NCBI RefSeq assembly: GCF_016801985.1
Contig: NZ_JAEVLS010000006.1
Coordinates: forward strand, 310,001-374,000
Origin: Steroidobacter gossypii
Lineage (GTDB): Bacteria; Pseudomonadota; Gammaproteobacteria; Steroidobacterales; Steroidobacteraceae
Direction: 5' to 3'
DNA: 64,000 nt
Shown here: piece after piece, positions 19,395 to 29,045 of the stretch
How positions within the stretch are numbered: position 1 is the first letter of the stretch
Layout of the letters: every line of letters begins with the position of its first letter
Notes under the pieces: model-generated
What the model saw: only the letters and a program-made list of their open reading frames with translations
The model's database searches: none
Told to the model about the DNA's origin: nothing
Made by a program: the position numbers and the translations under genes

Positions 19395-20527
19395 GGTCTC
19401 GCTGCACCGAACGGTTGAACGGGTGGATGCATCGTCAGCGGGCGCGAGGGCGAGCGAAGCTCTTCCAGGTAGTGGATGAGCTGCTTGGCCCGGTGCAGGC
19501 TGGTGTGCTCGTCCAGAGTGCGTTCGCGCGCGGCGCGCCCGATGGCGCGCAATTCGGCATCGCTTCTATCCAGGGCAGCCAACGCGTCGGCGGTGTAGCG
19601 CGCCACCAGGATCTGCTCGCCGGGCGTGTAGAAATCGTCCAGGCCGCACCATTCGTCGGAGAGCACGGCGGCTCCGCAAGCCGCGGCCTCGAACAGCCGG
19701 CCGGACGGACACCAGCCCATGCGGGCCATGGGCTCGCGAGTGACATTCAGTGTGAGCCGCGACGACGAGAAGAACGCGGCGTGTTCCTGCGGCGGCAGGT
19801 GATGTACGAAATAAACGTTGTTGCTCCAGGGAAAGTGCTCCGGATATTGCGCGCCGCCGATCAGGAATTTCTGATCGGGACGCAGGCGGGCCGGCGCCAC
19901 GAACAGCTCTTCGAGCATCGCTTGCCGGTCGGCGGAGTACGTGCCCAGCCACGACAGCACGGCTTCGTAGCGCGAGGTTGGGGCGACCGGTTGATGAACG
20001 TCGGGATCGGCGTGGCCGTAGAGCGCGCGCACTCGATGAGCGCACAGATCGCTTCGCAGAGCTTCGAGCGCCGCGCCGCCCGTGTAACTCAGCACCAGGT
20101 CGAAGTCACCGAGTCCGCGCCAGGGAATGTAGGGAACCTGCTTGCCCGCGCGCAATGCATCCAGCGTGACCGGCGTATCCAGGTCATAGAACACGGCGAG
20201 CGGATGTTGCGCGTCCAGGATGGCGTCGGTTGCGGCCTGGGCATCGAAGCAATACGAGGACACGATGGCCGTATCGCAGCTGGCCAGCTCGCGTCGCACG
20301 CGTCCCTCGATGGTGGACCAGTCCGGATACAGCACCAGCTTGCTGTCGCCGAGCGAGTCTGGCAGCGCTGGCCAGTCGCGGCTGCTGGCGTAGTAGGAAA
20401 CATCGCGTTCGAAAAAGATGAACTCGTGGCCGAGTTGCGCCAATGCCTTACACAGGCCTCGCCACAGCGTCGCGTGGCCGTTGCCCCACGAAGAGCTGAT
20501 GGTCAGACCGAAGATCGCGATTCTCAT
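19391..20527 (-). CDS. CgeB-type glycosyltransferase (left-arm copy)
   Basis: A 378-residue soluble GT-B protein of the CgeB-like group. The N-terminal Rossmann half has FGLTISSSWGNGHATLW and GHEFIFFERD. The C-terminal half has WLGTYSADRQ, FLIGGAQYP, LTLNVTREPMARMGW and the donor-side SGRLFEAAACGAAVLSDEW with a TPGEQI loop. It is clearly paralogous to the protein at 30165-31298 and more loosely to that at 29042-30178. The ATG overlaps the histidine-phosphatase stop by ATGA. No membrane helix is seen, so it works on a soluble or peripheral acceptor. Sugar specificity is unknown. Confidence 0.8.
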   Translation of the reverse strand: MRIAIFGLTISSSWGNGHATLWRGLCKALAQLGHEFIFFERDVSYYASSRDWPALPDSLGDSKLVLYPDWSTIEGRVRRELASCDTAIVSSYCFDAQAATDAILDAQHPLAVFYDLDTPVTLDALRAGKQVPYIPWRGLGDFDLVLSYTGGAALEALRSDLCAHRVRALYGHADPDVHQPVAPTSRYEAVLSWLGTYSADRQAMLEELFVAPARLRPDQKFLIGGAQYPEHFPWSNNVYFVHHLPPQEHAAFFSSSRLTLNVTREPMARMGWCPSGRLFEAAACGAAVLSDEWCGLDDFYTPGEQILVARYTADALAALDRSDAELRAIGRAARERTLDEHTSLHRAKQLIHYLEELRSPSRPLTMHPPVQPFGAARP

Positions 20528-21123
20528 AAAGGTGCCCGCAGGTTGATGCCATCGATGCGTGGGCCCCAGTCGCTCAGGCTCACGCGACTCATGGACGCAG
20601 GGCTGATCGCCAGTCGCGCATAGGCCTCGATCGGCGCTTGCAGCCAGTGTAGCAGCGTGGCGCGAATCACTTCGGCGTGACTGACCATGACCATCGGACG
20701 ACCTGGAAATTTCTGCCGCAGCCGATGCAGTAAGTCCAGCACGCGCGCCTGCACGTCGCTGATCCGCTCGCCCGCCGGCGTTGCAGCTGCCTCGCGCTGC
20801 TCGTTCCATCGCCGCCAGTCTGGATCCCGGGCGAGCTCGCCGAATGTTTGACCCGACCAGTGGCCAAAGTCCAGTTCGTCGATCGCACCCGAGGTGACCA
20901 GCTCGCCCTGACAGCGGGCGGCGATCGCGCCGGCGGTCTGCTGCGCACGGCGACGCGGGCTGACCACGATCAATGTTTCCTGTTGGGGCTGGAGCACGCG
21001 CGCCATGGCTTCGGCTTCCCGTAGTCCGATCTCGGCAAGCGGTGCATCGACGGTGCGTCCGAAGAGCATCTCATCCATGCGCTCGCACGTGGCGTGGCGT
21101 ACGAGCACGAGCTCGTTGATCAT
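20524..21123 (-). CDS. Histidine phosphatase superfamily protein
   Basis: A 199-residue cytosolic enzyme with the catalytic LVRHA motif (His10, usual RHG changed to RHA) and the second His in [29 protein letters not shown] supplies the expected acid region. Members include phosphoglycerate mutase-like phosphatases and CobC-type enzymes. In this operon, directly after inositol-3-phosphate synthase, a plausible job is dephosphorylation of an inositol- or sugar-phosphate. This is inferred from position only. Its first 53 bases overlap the end of the synthase gene and its stop overlaps the next start. Confidence 0.82.
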   Translation of the reverse strand: MINELVLVRHATCERMDEMLFGRTVDAPLAEIGLREAEAMARVLQPQQETLIVVSPRRRAQQTAGAIAARCQGELVTSGAIDELDFGHWSGQTFGELARDPDWRRWNEQREAAATPAGERISDVQARVLDLLHRLRQKFPGRPMVMVSHAEVIRATLLHWLQAPIEAYARLAISPASMSRVSLSDWGPRIDGINLRAPL

Positions 21124-22210
21124 GACTCTGTTCCTGAGGCGGTTGGCCGGCGATGAAGTCCAGGGTCAGCTGGCGGGCGACGTGATCGGTGAACTGTTGC
21201 GGCGGCGACTTCATGAAATAACTCGACGGTCCTGTCAGTGCGCCACCTACGCCGCGGTCCAGCGCCAGCTGCGCGCAGCGCACGGCGTCGATCACCACGC
21301 CGGCCGAGTTCGGAGAGTCCCACACCTCCAGCTTGAGCTCCACGTTCAGCGGCGAGCCGCCGAACGCCGTGCCCTCCATACGAATGTAGGCCCACTTGCG
21401 GTCGCTCAACCATTCCACGTGATCGCTGGGGCCGACGTGAATGGCGCCGGGCGGCACGTCGATCTGGCTGGTGACCGAGCGCGTCTTGGAGAGTTTTTTG
21501 GACACCAGGCGCTCGCGCTCCAGCATGTTCTTGAAATCGGCGTTGCCGCCGAAGTTGAGCTGATAGGTGTGGTCCAGACTCACGCCACGCTCGCGAAACA
21601 GATTGGCGAGCACCCGATGCACGATGGTGGCGCCCACCTGGCTCTTGATGTCGTCGCCCACCAGGGGCAGGCGCGCCACCTCGAAGCGCCGCCGCCAGTC
21701 CGCATCGGAAGCGATGAACACTGGAATGCAGTTGACGAAAGCACAGCCTGCCTCGAGCGCGCGCAAGGCATACCACTCGGTGGCACGTTGCGATCCCACC
21801 GGCAGGTAGGACACGAGGACTTGCGTGCCACTGTCTCGTAACACCTTCACGACGTCGCACTCGGCTGCGTCCGATTCGATCAGCTCGTCTTCCAGATACA
21901 TGCCGATGCCATCGAGCGTGCGGCCACGCGCGACTTTGACGCCGAGCGGAGGCAACGACGCGAACACCCTCGTGTTGTTGGGAGGGGCGAGCAGCGCTTC
22001 CGACAGATCTTTGCCGACCTTCTGAGCGGTGATGTCGAACGCCGAAGTGATTCGCACGTCACGCACGTGATAAGGACCGACGCGCGGATGCATCAGTCCT
22101 GGGATCACGGCGTCGTCGGCGGCGTCGCGGTAATAATGCAGGCCCTGCACGAAAGAGGAGGCGCAGTTGCCGGCGCCGACGATGCCCACGTTCACTGTTG
22201 TTGCGTTCAA
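21071..22210 (-). CDS. Inositol-3-phosphate synthase
   Basis: Converts glucose-6-phosphate to L-myo-inositol-1(3)-phosphate with bound NAD. The 379-residue form resembles the short actinobacterial-type enzymes. Motifs: [17 protein letters not shown] for [49 protein letters not shown] and [14 protein letters not shown], all intact. I chose the TTG at 22210 because a GGAG lies 6 bases upstream and homologues begin just before the NAD motif; an in-frame ATG at 22258 is the alternative. This is the first gene of the leftward arm. Inositol synthesis is uncommon in gammaproteobacteria, so it points to a specialised product. Confidence 0.9.
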   Translation of the reverse strand: MNATTVNVGIVGAGNCASSFVQGLHYYRDAADDAVIPGLMHPRVGPYHVRDVRITSAFDITAQKVGKDLSEALLAPPNNTRVFASLPPLGVKVARGRTLDGIGMYLEDELIESDAAECDVVKVLRDSGTQVLVSYLPVGSQRATEWYALRALEAGCAFVNCIPVFIASDADWRRRFEVARLPLVGDDIKSQVGATIVHRVLANLFRERGVSLDHTYQLNFGGNADFKNMLERERLVSKKLSKTRSVTSQIDVPPGAIHVGPSDHVEWLSDRKWAYIRMEGTAFGGSPLNVELKLEVWDSPNSAGVVIDAVRCAQLALDRGVGGALTGPSSYFMKSPPQQFTDHVARQLTLDFIAGQPPQEQSHDQRARARTPRHVRAHG

Positions 22211-22339
22211 TGCCGTCTCCGGTGCGATGGATCGCGAACAGGCTGATGCACGAAGCATGCAAACGAACAAAGAAGCGCGCGCGCTGGTAGCAAGTGCCAC
22301 TTCGCGTCGGTATATCGCCTGCCAATCGGGGCGCATACA

Positions 22340-22366
22340 TCGGTAACGTCTGCCCACCTCGGTAAC
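22340..22366. promoter_or_regulatory. Direct repeats in the divergent promoter of the glycoside cluster
   Basis: TCGGTAAC occurs twice, at 22340-22347 and 22359-22366, with starts 19 bases apart (nearly two helical turns), in the only intergenic space between the two arms of the cluster (22211-22508). Two identical 8-mers at that spacing could be a regulator site serving both directions. No regulator gene is inside the cluster, so the factor is unknown. Confidence 0.35.
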
Positions 22367-22508
22367 TTTTATTCCCGATGGATGCGAGCTTCTGCTGATT
22401 TTCCCCTGCTGCCGCGTTCACGAAGTGGCGGCACGCTTGTTGCTACTTACCTTGCATCTGGCTCAGCACAGTCGTGAGCCCTTACTGACAGCTGGCGAGG
22501 AGTACGTG

Positions 22509-23663
22509 GTGGCAAAGCTTTGGACATCGAACAATTCGATCGCCGGCAAAACGGTACTGGTGACGGGCGGGGCGGGCTTCATCGGTTCGCATGTGGCGAA
22601 CCTGCTGGCGGAAAACGGCGCGCGTGTGCGCGTGGTGGATGCGCTCGACGCGCAGGTGCACGGCGAGGAGCCGGGCTTTCCTTCACATCTGCACGCCGAT
22701 GTGGAGCGCATCGAAGGCGATATTCGCAATCGTGACACCTTGCGCTCGGCGCTCGCGGGCGTGTCGCATGTATGTCATCTGGCGGCCGCGGTGGGCGTCG
22801 GTCAAAGCATGTACGAGATCGAGCGTTACGTCGATGTGAACAATCGCGGTACAGCGCTGCTGCTCGAGGCATTGATCGATCATCCGTTGGAGCGGCTGGT
22901 GGTGGCCTCGAGCATGAGCGTTTATGGCGAAGGCCTGTATAGAGCGCGCAACCCCGGAGGCGGCGCGGATTATTGCGAGCCGTCACTGCGATCGCGTGAA
23001 CAGCTGGGCCGCGGCGAGTGGGAGATTCAATCGGAACACGGCACGCTGGTGCCGGTCGCGACGCCGGAAACCAAACATGTCGCACCGGCATCGGTGTATG
23101 CGCTGTCCAAGTACGATCAGGAGCAAATGTGCCTGATGTGCGGGGCTGCCTACGGCGTGCCGACGGTAGCGCTGCGTTTCTTCAATGCCTACGGCCCGTA
23201 TCAGGCCTTGTCGAATCCATATACCGGCGTGCTGGCGATCTTTGCGTCCCGTTGTCTCAATGGCAATCCGCCGCTGATCTTTGAAGACGGCTTGCAACGA
23301 CGCGACTTCGTCAGCGTGCGCGATGTCGCGCAAGCTTGTCAGCTGGCGCTGACCACCTCCGCGGTGGGCGAAATCTTCAACGTAGGCTCCGGCGAACCGC
23401 GCACCGTGCTGGACGTCGCCACCAGCGTGATCGACGCGGTGAATGCTCGCGTCGAGCCGAAAGTCACTGGCAAGTACCGCTGCGGCGACATCCGCCACTG
23501 CTTCGCCGATATCTCCAAGGCCGAACGGATGCTGGGCTATCAGCCGAAGGTAAAATTCGAGGAGGGCCTGCTGGAGCTGTCCGAGTGGCTGGCCGGCACA
23601 TCGGCGAACGACAATTTCATGCGGGCCAGCGCCGAGCTGGATCGCCGAGGGCTGACGCTGTGA
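22509..23663 (+). CDS. NAD-dependent sugar epimerase/dehydratase (first gene of right arm)
   Basis: An extended SDR of about 384 residues. GTG 22509 is chosen because GAGGAG ends 7 bases before it; GTG 22506 is an alternative. Features: VTGGAGFIGSH for NAD, HLAAAVGVGQS, SSMSVYGEG, catalytic YALSK (Tyr-x3-Lys), RFFNAYGPYQ and RRDFVSVRDVA. It resembles UDP-glucose/GDP-mannose-type 4-epimerases and nucleotide-sugar dehydratases, with an insertion of about 40 residues (GGGADYCEP to ATPETKH) before the catalytic Tyr. Probable role: remodelling an NDP-sugar for the cluster glycosyltransferases. It overlaps the next gene by GTGA. Confidence 0.87.
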   Translation: MAKLWTSNNSIAGKTVLVTGGAGFIGSHVANLLAENGARVRVVDALDAQVHGEEPGFPSHLHADVERIEGDIRNRDTLRSALAGVSHVCHLAAAVGVGQSMYEIERYVDVNNRGTALLLEALIDHPLERLVVASSMSVYGEGLYRARNPGGGADYCEPSLRSREQLGRGEWEIQSEHGTLVPVATPETKHVAPASVYALSKYDQEQMCLMCGAAYGVPTVALRFFNAYGPYQALSNPYTGVLAIFASRCLNGNPPLIFEDGLQRRDFVSVRDVAQACQLALTTSAVGEIFNVGSGEPRTVLDVATSVIDAVNARVEPKVTGKYRCGDIRHCFADISKAERMLGYQPKVKFEEGLLELSEWLAGTSANDNFMRASAELDRRGLTL

Positions 23664-24772
23664 GTACCGGCGCAAACGGTCGAACCTGCAGCGTCCTGAT
23701 CACCGGCGGCGCCGGCTTTGTAGGCGTCAACCTGGCGGCTCACTGGCTGGAGGCCGGCGAGCGGGTGCGCATTCTGGATTCTTTGATCCGTCCGGGCAGT
23801 GAACGCAACCTCGAATGGTTGCAGCAACATTATGGGGACCACATCGACTTCGTGCAGGCCGATGTGAGAAGTGCGCAGGCCGTGGCCGCAGCCATGCAAG
23901 GGGTCGAGCACGTAGTCCATCTCGCCGCGCAGGTCGCCGTCACCAGCAGCCTGACCAATCCGATCTTCGATTTCGATGTCAACGCGCTGGGCACATTGAA
24001 TGTGCTGGAGGCGGCTCGGCGCAGCGCGCGCGCGCCGTCATTGATTTTTACCTCCACGAATAAGGTGTATGGCGGACTCGAGGATCTGCGCCTGCGCGCC
24101 GAAGGTCAGCGCTACATGCCGCTCACCGAGCGGGTCCGGACGCGTGGTATCGATGAATCGCGCGGCCTGGACTTTCACAGTCCCTACGGCTGCTCGAAGG
24201 GCGCCGCCGAGCAGTACGTGCTCGACTACTCGCGCAGCTTCGGCCTGAGAACAACTGTGTTTCGTATGAGTTGTATCTATGGCCCGCACCAGAACGGCAA
24301 CGAGGATCAGGGCTGGGTGGCTCACATGATCCGCAAGGCGCTGGCGCGGGAGCCGATTACGATTTATGGCGACGGCAAACAGGTGCGCGACGTGCTGTTC
24401 GTCGACGACCTGGTCGATGCGTTCGCCAAAGCGCGGCACGACATCGACAAGCTGTCGGGGCGGGCGTTCAACATCGGCGGAGGCGCGGGCAACACCGTCA
24501 GCCTGCTGGAGCTGATCCGTCAGCTGGAGCAGCTGCTCGACCGGCGGGTCGCGCTCTCCTTCGACGCCTGGCGCCTGGGTGATCAACGTTATTACGTATC
24601 GGACACCAGCCGATACCAGGCAGCGACCGGATGGCGGCCGCGCATGGCGGTGGCCCGAGGCATACAAGCGCTCTGCGACTGGCTGGTGACGGCCGAGCCG
24701 CAGCTTTCCTACAGGCACATCGCTGCGTCCGCCGTGGCCCGGGACGACCGGCGGCTGGGAGTGTCTGGATGA
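23660..24772 (+). CDS. NAD-dependent sugar epimerase, CDP-paratose/tyvelose epimerase-like
   Basis: An extended SDR of 370 residues starting at a GTG that overlaps the previous stop. It has ITGGAGFVGVNLA, DFVQADVRS, VVHLAAQVAVTSSL, FTSTNKVYGGL, the catalytic YGCSK, RMSCIYGPHQNGNEDQGWVAHM and GDGKQVRDVLFVDD. The NKVYG and GNEDQGWVAHM segments are typical of the CDP-paratose 2-epimerase group. With the preceding epimerase it could set two stereocentres of one NDP-sugar. Located in the second place of the right arm. Confidence 0.87.
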   Translation: MSTGANGRTCSVLITGGAGFVGVNLAAHWLEAGERVRILDSLIRPGSERNLEWLQQHYGDHIDFVQADVRSAQAVAAAMQGVEHVVHLAAQVAVTSSLTNPIFDFDVNALGTLNVLEAARRSARAPSLIFTSTNKVYGGLEDLRLRAEGQRYMPLTERVRTRGIDESRGLDFHSPYGCSKGAAEQYVLDYSRSFGLRTTVFRMSCIYGPHQNGNEDQGWVAHMIRKALAREPITIYGDGKQVRDVLFVDDLVDAFAKARHDIDKLSGRAFNIGGGAGNTVSLLELIRQLEQLLDRRVALSFDAWRLGDQRYYVSDTSRYQAATGWRPRMAVARGIQALCDWLVTAEPQLSYRHIAASAVARDDRRLGVSG

Positions 24773-24782
24773 GAGAGCGATC

Positions 24783-25760
24783 ATGAGCGCCATACAACAT
24801 GCCGCCACCTTGGTGCGGCCGATGACCACGCGAGTGCGTGAGATCGAAATCCCAGAGCCTGCCGCCAACGAAGTGCGCGTGCGCTTACAAGGCTGCGGAA
24901 TCTGCGCCTCGGGCTTGCCGGTGTGGGAGGGACGTGACTGGTTCAAATATCCGCTCGAGGCTGGCTCGCCCGGGCATGAAGGCTGGGGGCTGGTGGATGC
25001 GGTCGGCCCGGGGATCGACGACATCGAGGTAGGCCAGCGTGTTGCGATGATGTCGGGTCACGCGTACGCCGAATATGACATTGCTTCGCGCGACTGCGTG
25101 GTGCCGCTACCGGAAGAGCTGGACGATGAGCCGTTTCCGGGCGAGCCGTTCGGCTGCGCCATGAATATCTTCGATCGCAGCGACATTCACAGCGGCCACA
25201 ACGTGGCGGTGGTCGGCGGTGGTTTCCTCGGCTTGTTGTTGACGCAGCTCGCCGCCGACGCCGGAGCGCACGTGGTGGTGCTGTCGCATCGCGAGTTCGC
25301 ATTGCAGTTGGCGCTCACCATGGATGCAGAAGATACGATTGCAACTCAGGACGACGGCCACGACGCCGAGCGCGCGCTGCAGCTCACCGGCGGGCGAGGA
25401 TTCGATCGCGTCATCGAAGTGGCCGGACTGCAGTCGGCCCTGGATCTTGCGAGTGAGATCACCGCCGAGCACGCGCGACTCATCATCGCCGGATATCACC
25501 AGGACGGCCCGCGCCAGGTGAACATGCAGCAGTGGAACTGGCGCGGTCTCGACGTGATCAATGCGCACGAGCGCACCATGGACCGCTACGTCAGCGGAGT
25601 GCAGAAGGCCATTCAGGCGGCGCTCGAGGGCCGACTCGATCCGTTCCCGTTGCTGACGCATACAGTGTCCCTCGGCGCCATGGATCAAGGTTTCAGACTG
25701 ATGCGCGAGCGGCCGGAAGGTTTCGTCAAGGCGTTGATGTTGAACGAGAGGCCGTTGTGA
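24783..25760 (+). CDS. Zinc-type alcohol dehydrogenase (MDR superfamily)
   Basis: A 325-residue medium-chain dehydrogenase: GroES-like half with GCGICASGLPVWEG (catalytic Cys) and SPGHEGWG (His-Glu), then a Rossmann half with VVGGGFLGLLLTQLAADAG. The four-Cys structural zinc lobe is missing and the protein is short, as in sorbitol- or inosose-type sugar dehydrogenases of small size. Oxidation of a cyclitol or NDP-sugar alcohol is plausible in this cluster next to the Gfo/Idh enzyme. The GTGA overlap with the next gene ties both to one transcript. Confidence 0.85.
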   Translation: MSAIQHAATLVRPMTTRVREIEIPEPAANEVRVRLQGCGICASGLPVWEGRDWFKYPLEAGSPGHEGWGLVDAVGPGIDDIEVGQRVAMMSGHAYAEYDIASRDCVVPLPEELDDEPFPGEPFGCAMNIFDRSDIHSGHNVAVVGGGFLGLLLTQLAADAGAHVVVLSHREFALQLALTMDAEDTIATQDDGHDAERALQLTGGRGFDRVIEVAGLQSALDLASEITAEHARLIIAGYHQDGPRQVNMQQWNWRGLDVINAHERTMDRYVSGVQKAIQAALEGRLDPFPLLTHTVSLGAMDQGFRLMRERPEGFVKALMLNERPL

Positions 25761-26803
25761 GCGCGCGCTTGGAAACGCCGGCCAGCGCCCTGCGCCAGGT
25801 CGCGCCATTGATCGCTTCACCGCCACGCGTTGCATTCGTGGGGCTGGGCTGGATCGGTCGTAAGCGGCTCGATGCCGCGGCGGCCGAGAGCGATCTGATC
25901 GAGGTTGCTGCGCTGGTGGACAGCGATGTTGGGCGCTTGCAGGCCGCGGCGAGGGAGTATCCGGAAGCGGCACCGTGCTCGACCATCGAGGACGTACTGG
26001 ACGAGGGCGTCGACGCAGTCGTGATTGCAACTCCCAATGGCTTGCACGCGAGGCAGGCGATTGCCTGCCTGGAGCGCGGGCTGCCGGTGTTCTGCCAGAA
26101 ACCTCTCGCTACCACGCTCGCCGATGTGCAACGGGTGATCGCGGCGGCACGGGCTGCGGATCGTTTGCTCGGCATCGATTTTTGTTATCGGCACATCAGC
26201 GGCATGTCCGAGCTGCGCCGGCGAGTTCTGTCCGGCGCCATCGGCGACATCGTCGCCGTCGACCTGTGTTTCCACAACGCCTACGGGCCCGATAAATCCT
26301 GGTGCCAGGATCGCTTGCTGGCGGGCGGCGGATGCCTCCTCGATCTGGGGGTGCACCTGCTGGATCTGTCTTTGTGGGTGCAAGGCATGCCGCCCACCGA
26401 GCGGGTTCGAAGCCGTTTGTTTGCGCAGGGGGAGCCCGTGCAGGGAGCCAGCGGGCCGCTGGAAGATCTGGCGTATGCCGAGTTCATCCAGGCGAACGGG
26501 GCCATCGTTCGCCTGGCGTGCTCATGGCATGCACAGATCGGCCAGCCCGCGCAGATATGCATGTCGTTGTCTGGTACGCGCGGCGGGGCCTCGTGGACCA
26601 ATGTCGACGGCTCGTTCTATGACTTCGATACCCAAATGTTTGTTGGCACGAATCGCGAGCTGCTCGGCGCCTCGCGAGATGACTGGGGGTCGCGTGCGTT
26701 ATGCGTCTGGCTGGCGCAACTGCGAGAAAGCAATCGATTCGATGCCGAGGCGGAGCACATCGTGCGCAGCGCTGCCCTCATCGACGAGGTGTACGCCGCA
26801 TGA
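25757..26803 (+). CDS. Gfo/Idh/MocA family oxidoreductase
   Basis: A 348-residue NAD(P)-dependent sugar or inositol oxidoreductase. The N-terminal Rossmann motif is FVGLGWIGRKRL, then VIATPNGLHA and the catalytic-lysine motif FCQKPLATT (usual EKP changed to QKP). The C-terminal domain has GGGCLLDLGVHLLDL, a family hallmark. Family members include inositol 2-dehydrogenase. Because the cluster also makes inositol phosphate, an inositol-derived substrate is an attractive inference. It starts with GTG on the previous stop and ends with an ATGA overlap into the GT4 gene. Confidence 0.87.
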   Translation: MSARLETPASALRQVAPLIASPPRVAFVGLGWIGRKRLDAAAAESDLIEVAALVDSDVGRLQAAAREYPEAAPCSTIEDVLDEGVDAVVIATPNGLHARQAIACLERGLPVFCQKPLATTLADVQRVIAAARAADRLLGIDFCYRHISGMSELRRRVLSGAIGDIVAVDLCFHNAYGPDKSWCQDRLLAGGGCLLDLGVHLLDLSLWVQGMPPTERVRSRLFAQGEPVQGASGPLEDLAYAEFIQANGAIVRLACSWHAQIGQPAQICMSLSGTRGGASWTNVDGSFYDFDTQMFVGTNRELLGASRDDWGSRALCVWLAQLRESNRFDAEAEHIVRSAALIDEVYAA

Positions 26804-27924
26804 AGGTGCTGATGACAGCCGATTCGGTCGGCGGCGTGTGGACCTATGCGCTGGATCTGTGCGCGGCGTTGCATGAATTCCATGTTTGTTTTGTCTTGGT
26901 CACCATGGGGCCGCGCCCCTCCAACGAGCAGCGCGCAGCGGCTCGGACTCTGCCCAACGTAGAGCTGGTGGAGTCGGACTTCCGCTTGGAATGGATGGAG
27001 GACCCCTGGTCCGATGTGACTGCCGCGGGCGACTTTTTGCTGGAACTGGCGAGCGCCAAGGCTGTCGATCTCGTTCACTTGAATGGCTACACCCATGCAG
27101 CGCTGGCTTGGCGGCACCCAGTGGTCTGCGTGGCGCACTCGTGCGTGGCCACCTGGTGGCAGGCTGCGCACGGTGTACCGGCGCCAGCGCAGTGGGATGT
27201 GTACCGGAGTCATGTCGCTCGCGGTTTGAACTCCGCTGACGCCGTTGTCGCGCCGACATTTGCGTTCGTGAAGCAGTTGCGCGAGTGCTACGAGTTCGAT
27301 CGACCCGTTCGGGTCATTCACAACGCCCGGGTGCAAGCCGCTGAAAGTTCGGCTGCGATGAAAAAGATTCAGGGCGATGCCATCGTGCTCGCTTGCGGTC
27401 GCCCGTGGGACGCTTCCAAGAACATGCGCGTGCTCGACGATGCGTCGGCTGGAGCGTCCTGGCCGGCGTATGTCGTGGGCGCAGTCGTTGGGCCCGACGG
27501 GCAATCGTTTGCTCCTACGTCGCTCGTATGTCTTGGCGCCCTATCGTCCAAAGAAGTGGAATCGTGGCTGCGTAAAGCGGCGATTTTCGTTCACCCTGCG
27601 CTTTACGAACCCTTCGGCTTGGCCGTGCTCGAAGCTGCGTTGGCCGGCTGCGCTCTGGTGCTGGCGGATATCCCCACGCTTCGAGAGCTCTGGAATGGCG
27701 CTGCCGAGTTCTTCGATCCGCATGACAGTCGACAGCTGCGCGCCGTGATCGATGAGCTCATCGCACAGCCGACGCGATGCGCATCTCTCGGCGCGGCTGC
27801 TCGCGAGCGCGCCACTCGGTATCGCATCGAAGCGACCGGGGCGGCGTACATGGACTTGTACGGAGCGTTGCTTCGTTCCAATGCAAGTGCGCCAGCCTCG
27901 GACGACAAGCGAGCCGTGGCATGA
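26800..27924 (+). CDS. GT4-type glycosyltransferase
   Basis: A 374-residue GT-B enzyme with retaining GT4 marks: opening MTADSVGGVWTYALDL (glycogen-synthase-like GGVWTY), ACGRPWDASKN, and the donor motif HPALYEPFGLAVLEAALAGC containing the E-x7-E pair. No membrane helix. It is the only canonical GT4 in the cluster; the other four transferases are of CgeB type. Overlaps on both sides are ATGA. Donor and acceptor are unknown. Confidence 0.85.
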   Translation: MKVLMTADSVGGVWTYALDLCAALHEFHVCFVLVTMGPRPSNEQRAAARTLPNVELVESDFRLEWMEDPWSDVTAAGDFLLELASAKAVDLVHLNGYTHAALAWRHPVVCVAHSCVATWWQAAHGVPAPAQWDVYRSHVARGLNSADAVVAPTFAFVKQLRECYEFDRPVRVIHNARVQAAESSAAMKKIQGDAIVLACGRPWDASKNMRVLDDASAGASWPAYVVGAVVGPDGQSFAPTSLVCLGALSSKEVESWLRKAAIFVHPALYEPFGLAVLEAALAGCALVLADIPTLRELWNGAAEFFDPHDSRQLRAVIDELIAQPTRCASLGAAARERATRYRIEATGAAYMDLYGALLRSNASAPASDDKRAVA

Positions 27925-29045
27925 AGCTGGTCCTGTTCTATCACTCGTTGATTTCCGACTGGAATCACGGCAATGCTCATTTTCTGCGAGGTGTGGTCAG
28001 CGAGTTGCTCGATCGCGGACATCAGGTGGATGTTTACGAGCCCGAGTCCGGCTGGAGTCTGAGCAACTTGCTGGCCGAACGAGGTGAGGCCGCCATCGAC
28101 GATTTTCACCTCGCGTTTCCCGAGCTGCGCAGCGTCCGATACGACGCAGCGACGCTCGATCTCGACCAGGCGTTGGAAAATGCCGACGCCGTCATTGTTC
28201 ACGAATGGAACCCGCCGGAGTGGATCTCGTCCATTGGCGAGTGCGCCGGGCGCCTTGGCTGCACAGCGTTGTTCCATGACACGCATCACCGCAGTGTCAC
28301 TGACGCGGCTACGATGGCATCTATCGACCTGAGCCATTACGACGGCGTGCTGGCGTTCGGCCAGGCCGTCGCGGACCAATATGTCAGGCACGGGTGGGCA
28401 GCGCATGCCTGGGTGTGGCACGAAGCCGCGGATTTGAGGCGTTTCAAGCCGATGCCTGCCGCCGAACAGCAGAAGGATCTGGTGTGGATCGGCAACTGGG
28501 GCGACGACGAGCGCAGCGCCGAACTGGCGGAATTCTTGATCGAGCCCGTCGGGCAGCTGGCACTGAGTGCGACAGTGCACGGCGTGCGCTATCCCCAACA
28601 GGCCTTGACCCTGTTGCAACAGGCAGGCATCGAGTATCGAGGCTGGCTGCCGAACCATCGCGTTCCGGAAACATTTGCGAAGCATCGCTGCACTGTGCAC
28701 GTCCCTAGGCAGACATATGCCAGGCAACTGCACGGCATTCCCACGATCCGCATGTTCGAAGCGCTGGCATGCGGCATTCCATTGATCAGCGCACCGTGGC
28801 AAGACGCCGAGCTGCTGTTCCGTCCGGGCACCGATTATCTCGTCGCCGCGGATGGCAATGAGATGCAACGACATCTCCGCGCCGTGCTGAACGACAGCGA
28901 GCTGGCGCAGAGCCTGGTCCGGAACGGCTTGGAAACGATTCGAGCTCGTCACTCCTGCGCGCATCGCGTCGACGAGTTGTTGCACATTCTTACGACGTTG
29001 CGGGCGCAGCCGTTGCGCCGTTCCGTTGGCGGAGGGCTGGTATGA
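27921..29045 (+). CDS. CgeB-type glycosyltransferase (divergent member)
   Basis: A 374-residue soluble GT-B protein. The N-terminal part begins VLFYHSLISDWNHGNAHFLRG, with a WNHGN segment like the WGNGH of its neighbours. The C-terminal half has IGNWGDDERSAEL, GVRYPQQAL, HVPRQTYARQLHGIPTIR and the donor-side MFEALACGIPLISAPW. It is the most divergent of the four CgeB-like proteins here. ATGA overlaps link it to genes on both sides. It probably adds a sugar to a soluble intermediate. Confidence 0.8.
   Translation: MKLVLFYHSLISDWNHGNAHFLRGVVSELLDRGHQVDVYEPESGWSLSNLLAERGEAAIDDFHLAFPELRSVRYDAATLDLDQALENADAVIVHEWNPPEWISSIGECAGRLGCTALFHDTHHRSVTDAATMASIDLSHYDGVLAFGQAVADQYVRHGWAAHAWVWHEAADLRRFKPMPAAEQQKDLVWIGNWGDDERSAELAEFLIEPVGQLALSATVHGVRYPQQALTLLQQAGIEYRGWLPNHRVPETFAKHRCTVHVPRQTYARQLHGIPTIRMFEALACGIPLISAPWQDAELLFRPGTDYLVAADGNEMQRHLRAVLNDSELAQSLVRNGLETIRARHSCAHRVDELLHILTTLRAQPLRRSVGGGLV

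Noticed and set aside
22425-22508. Longer N-terminus for the first epimerase from GTG 22425
   Set aside because: No ribosome site at 22425, whereas GAGGAG fits GTG 22509, and the extra residues match no epimerase start.
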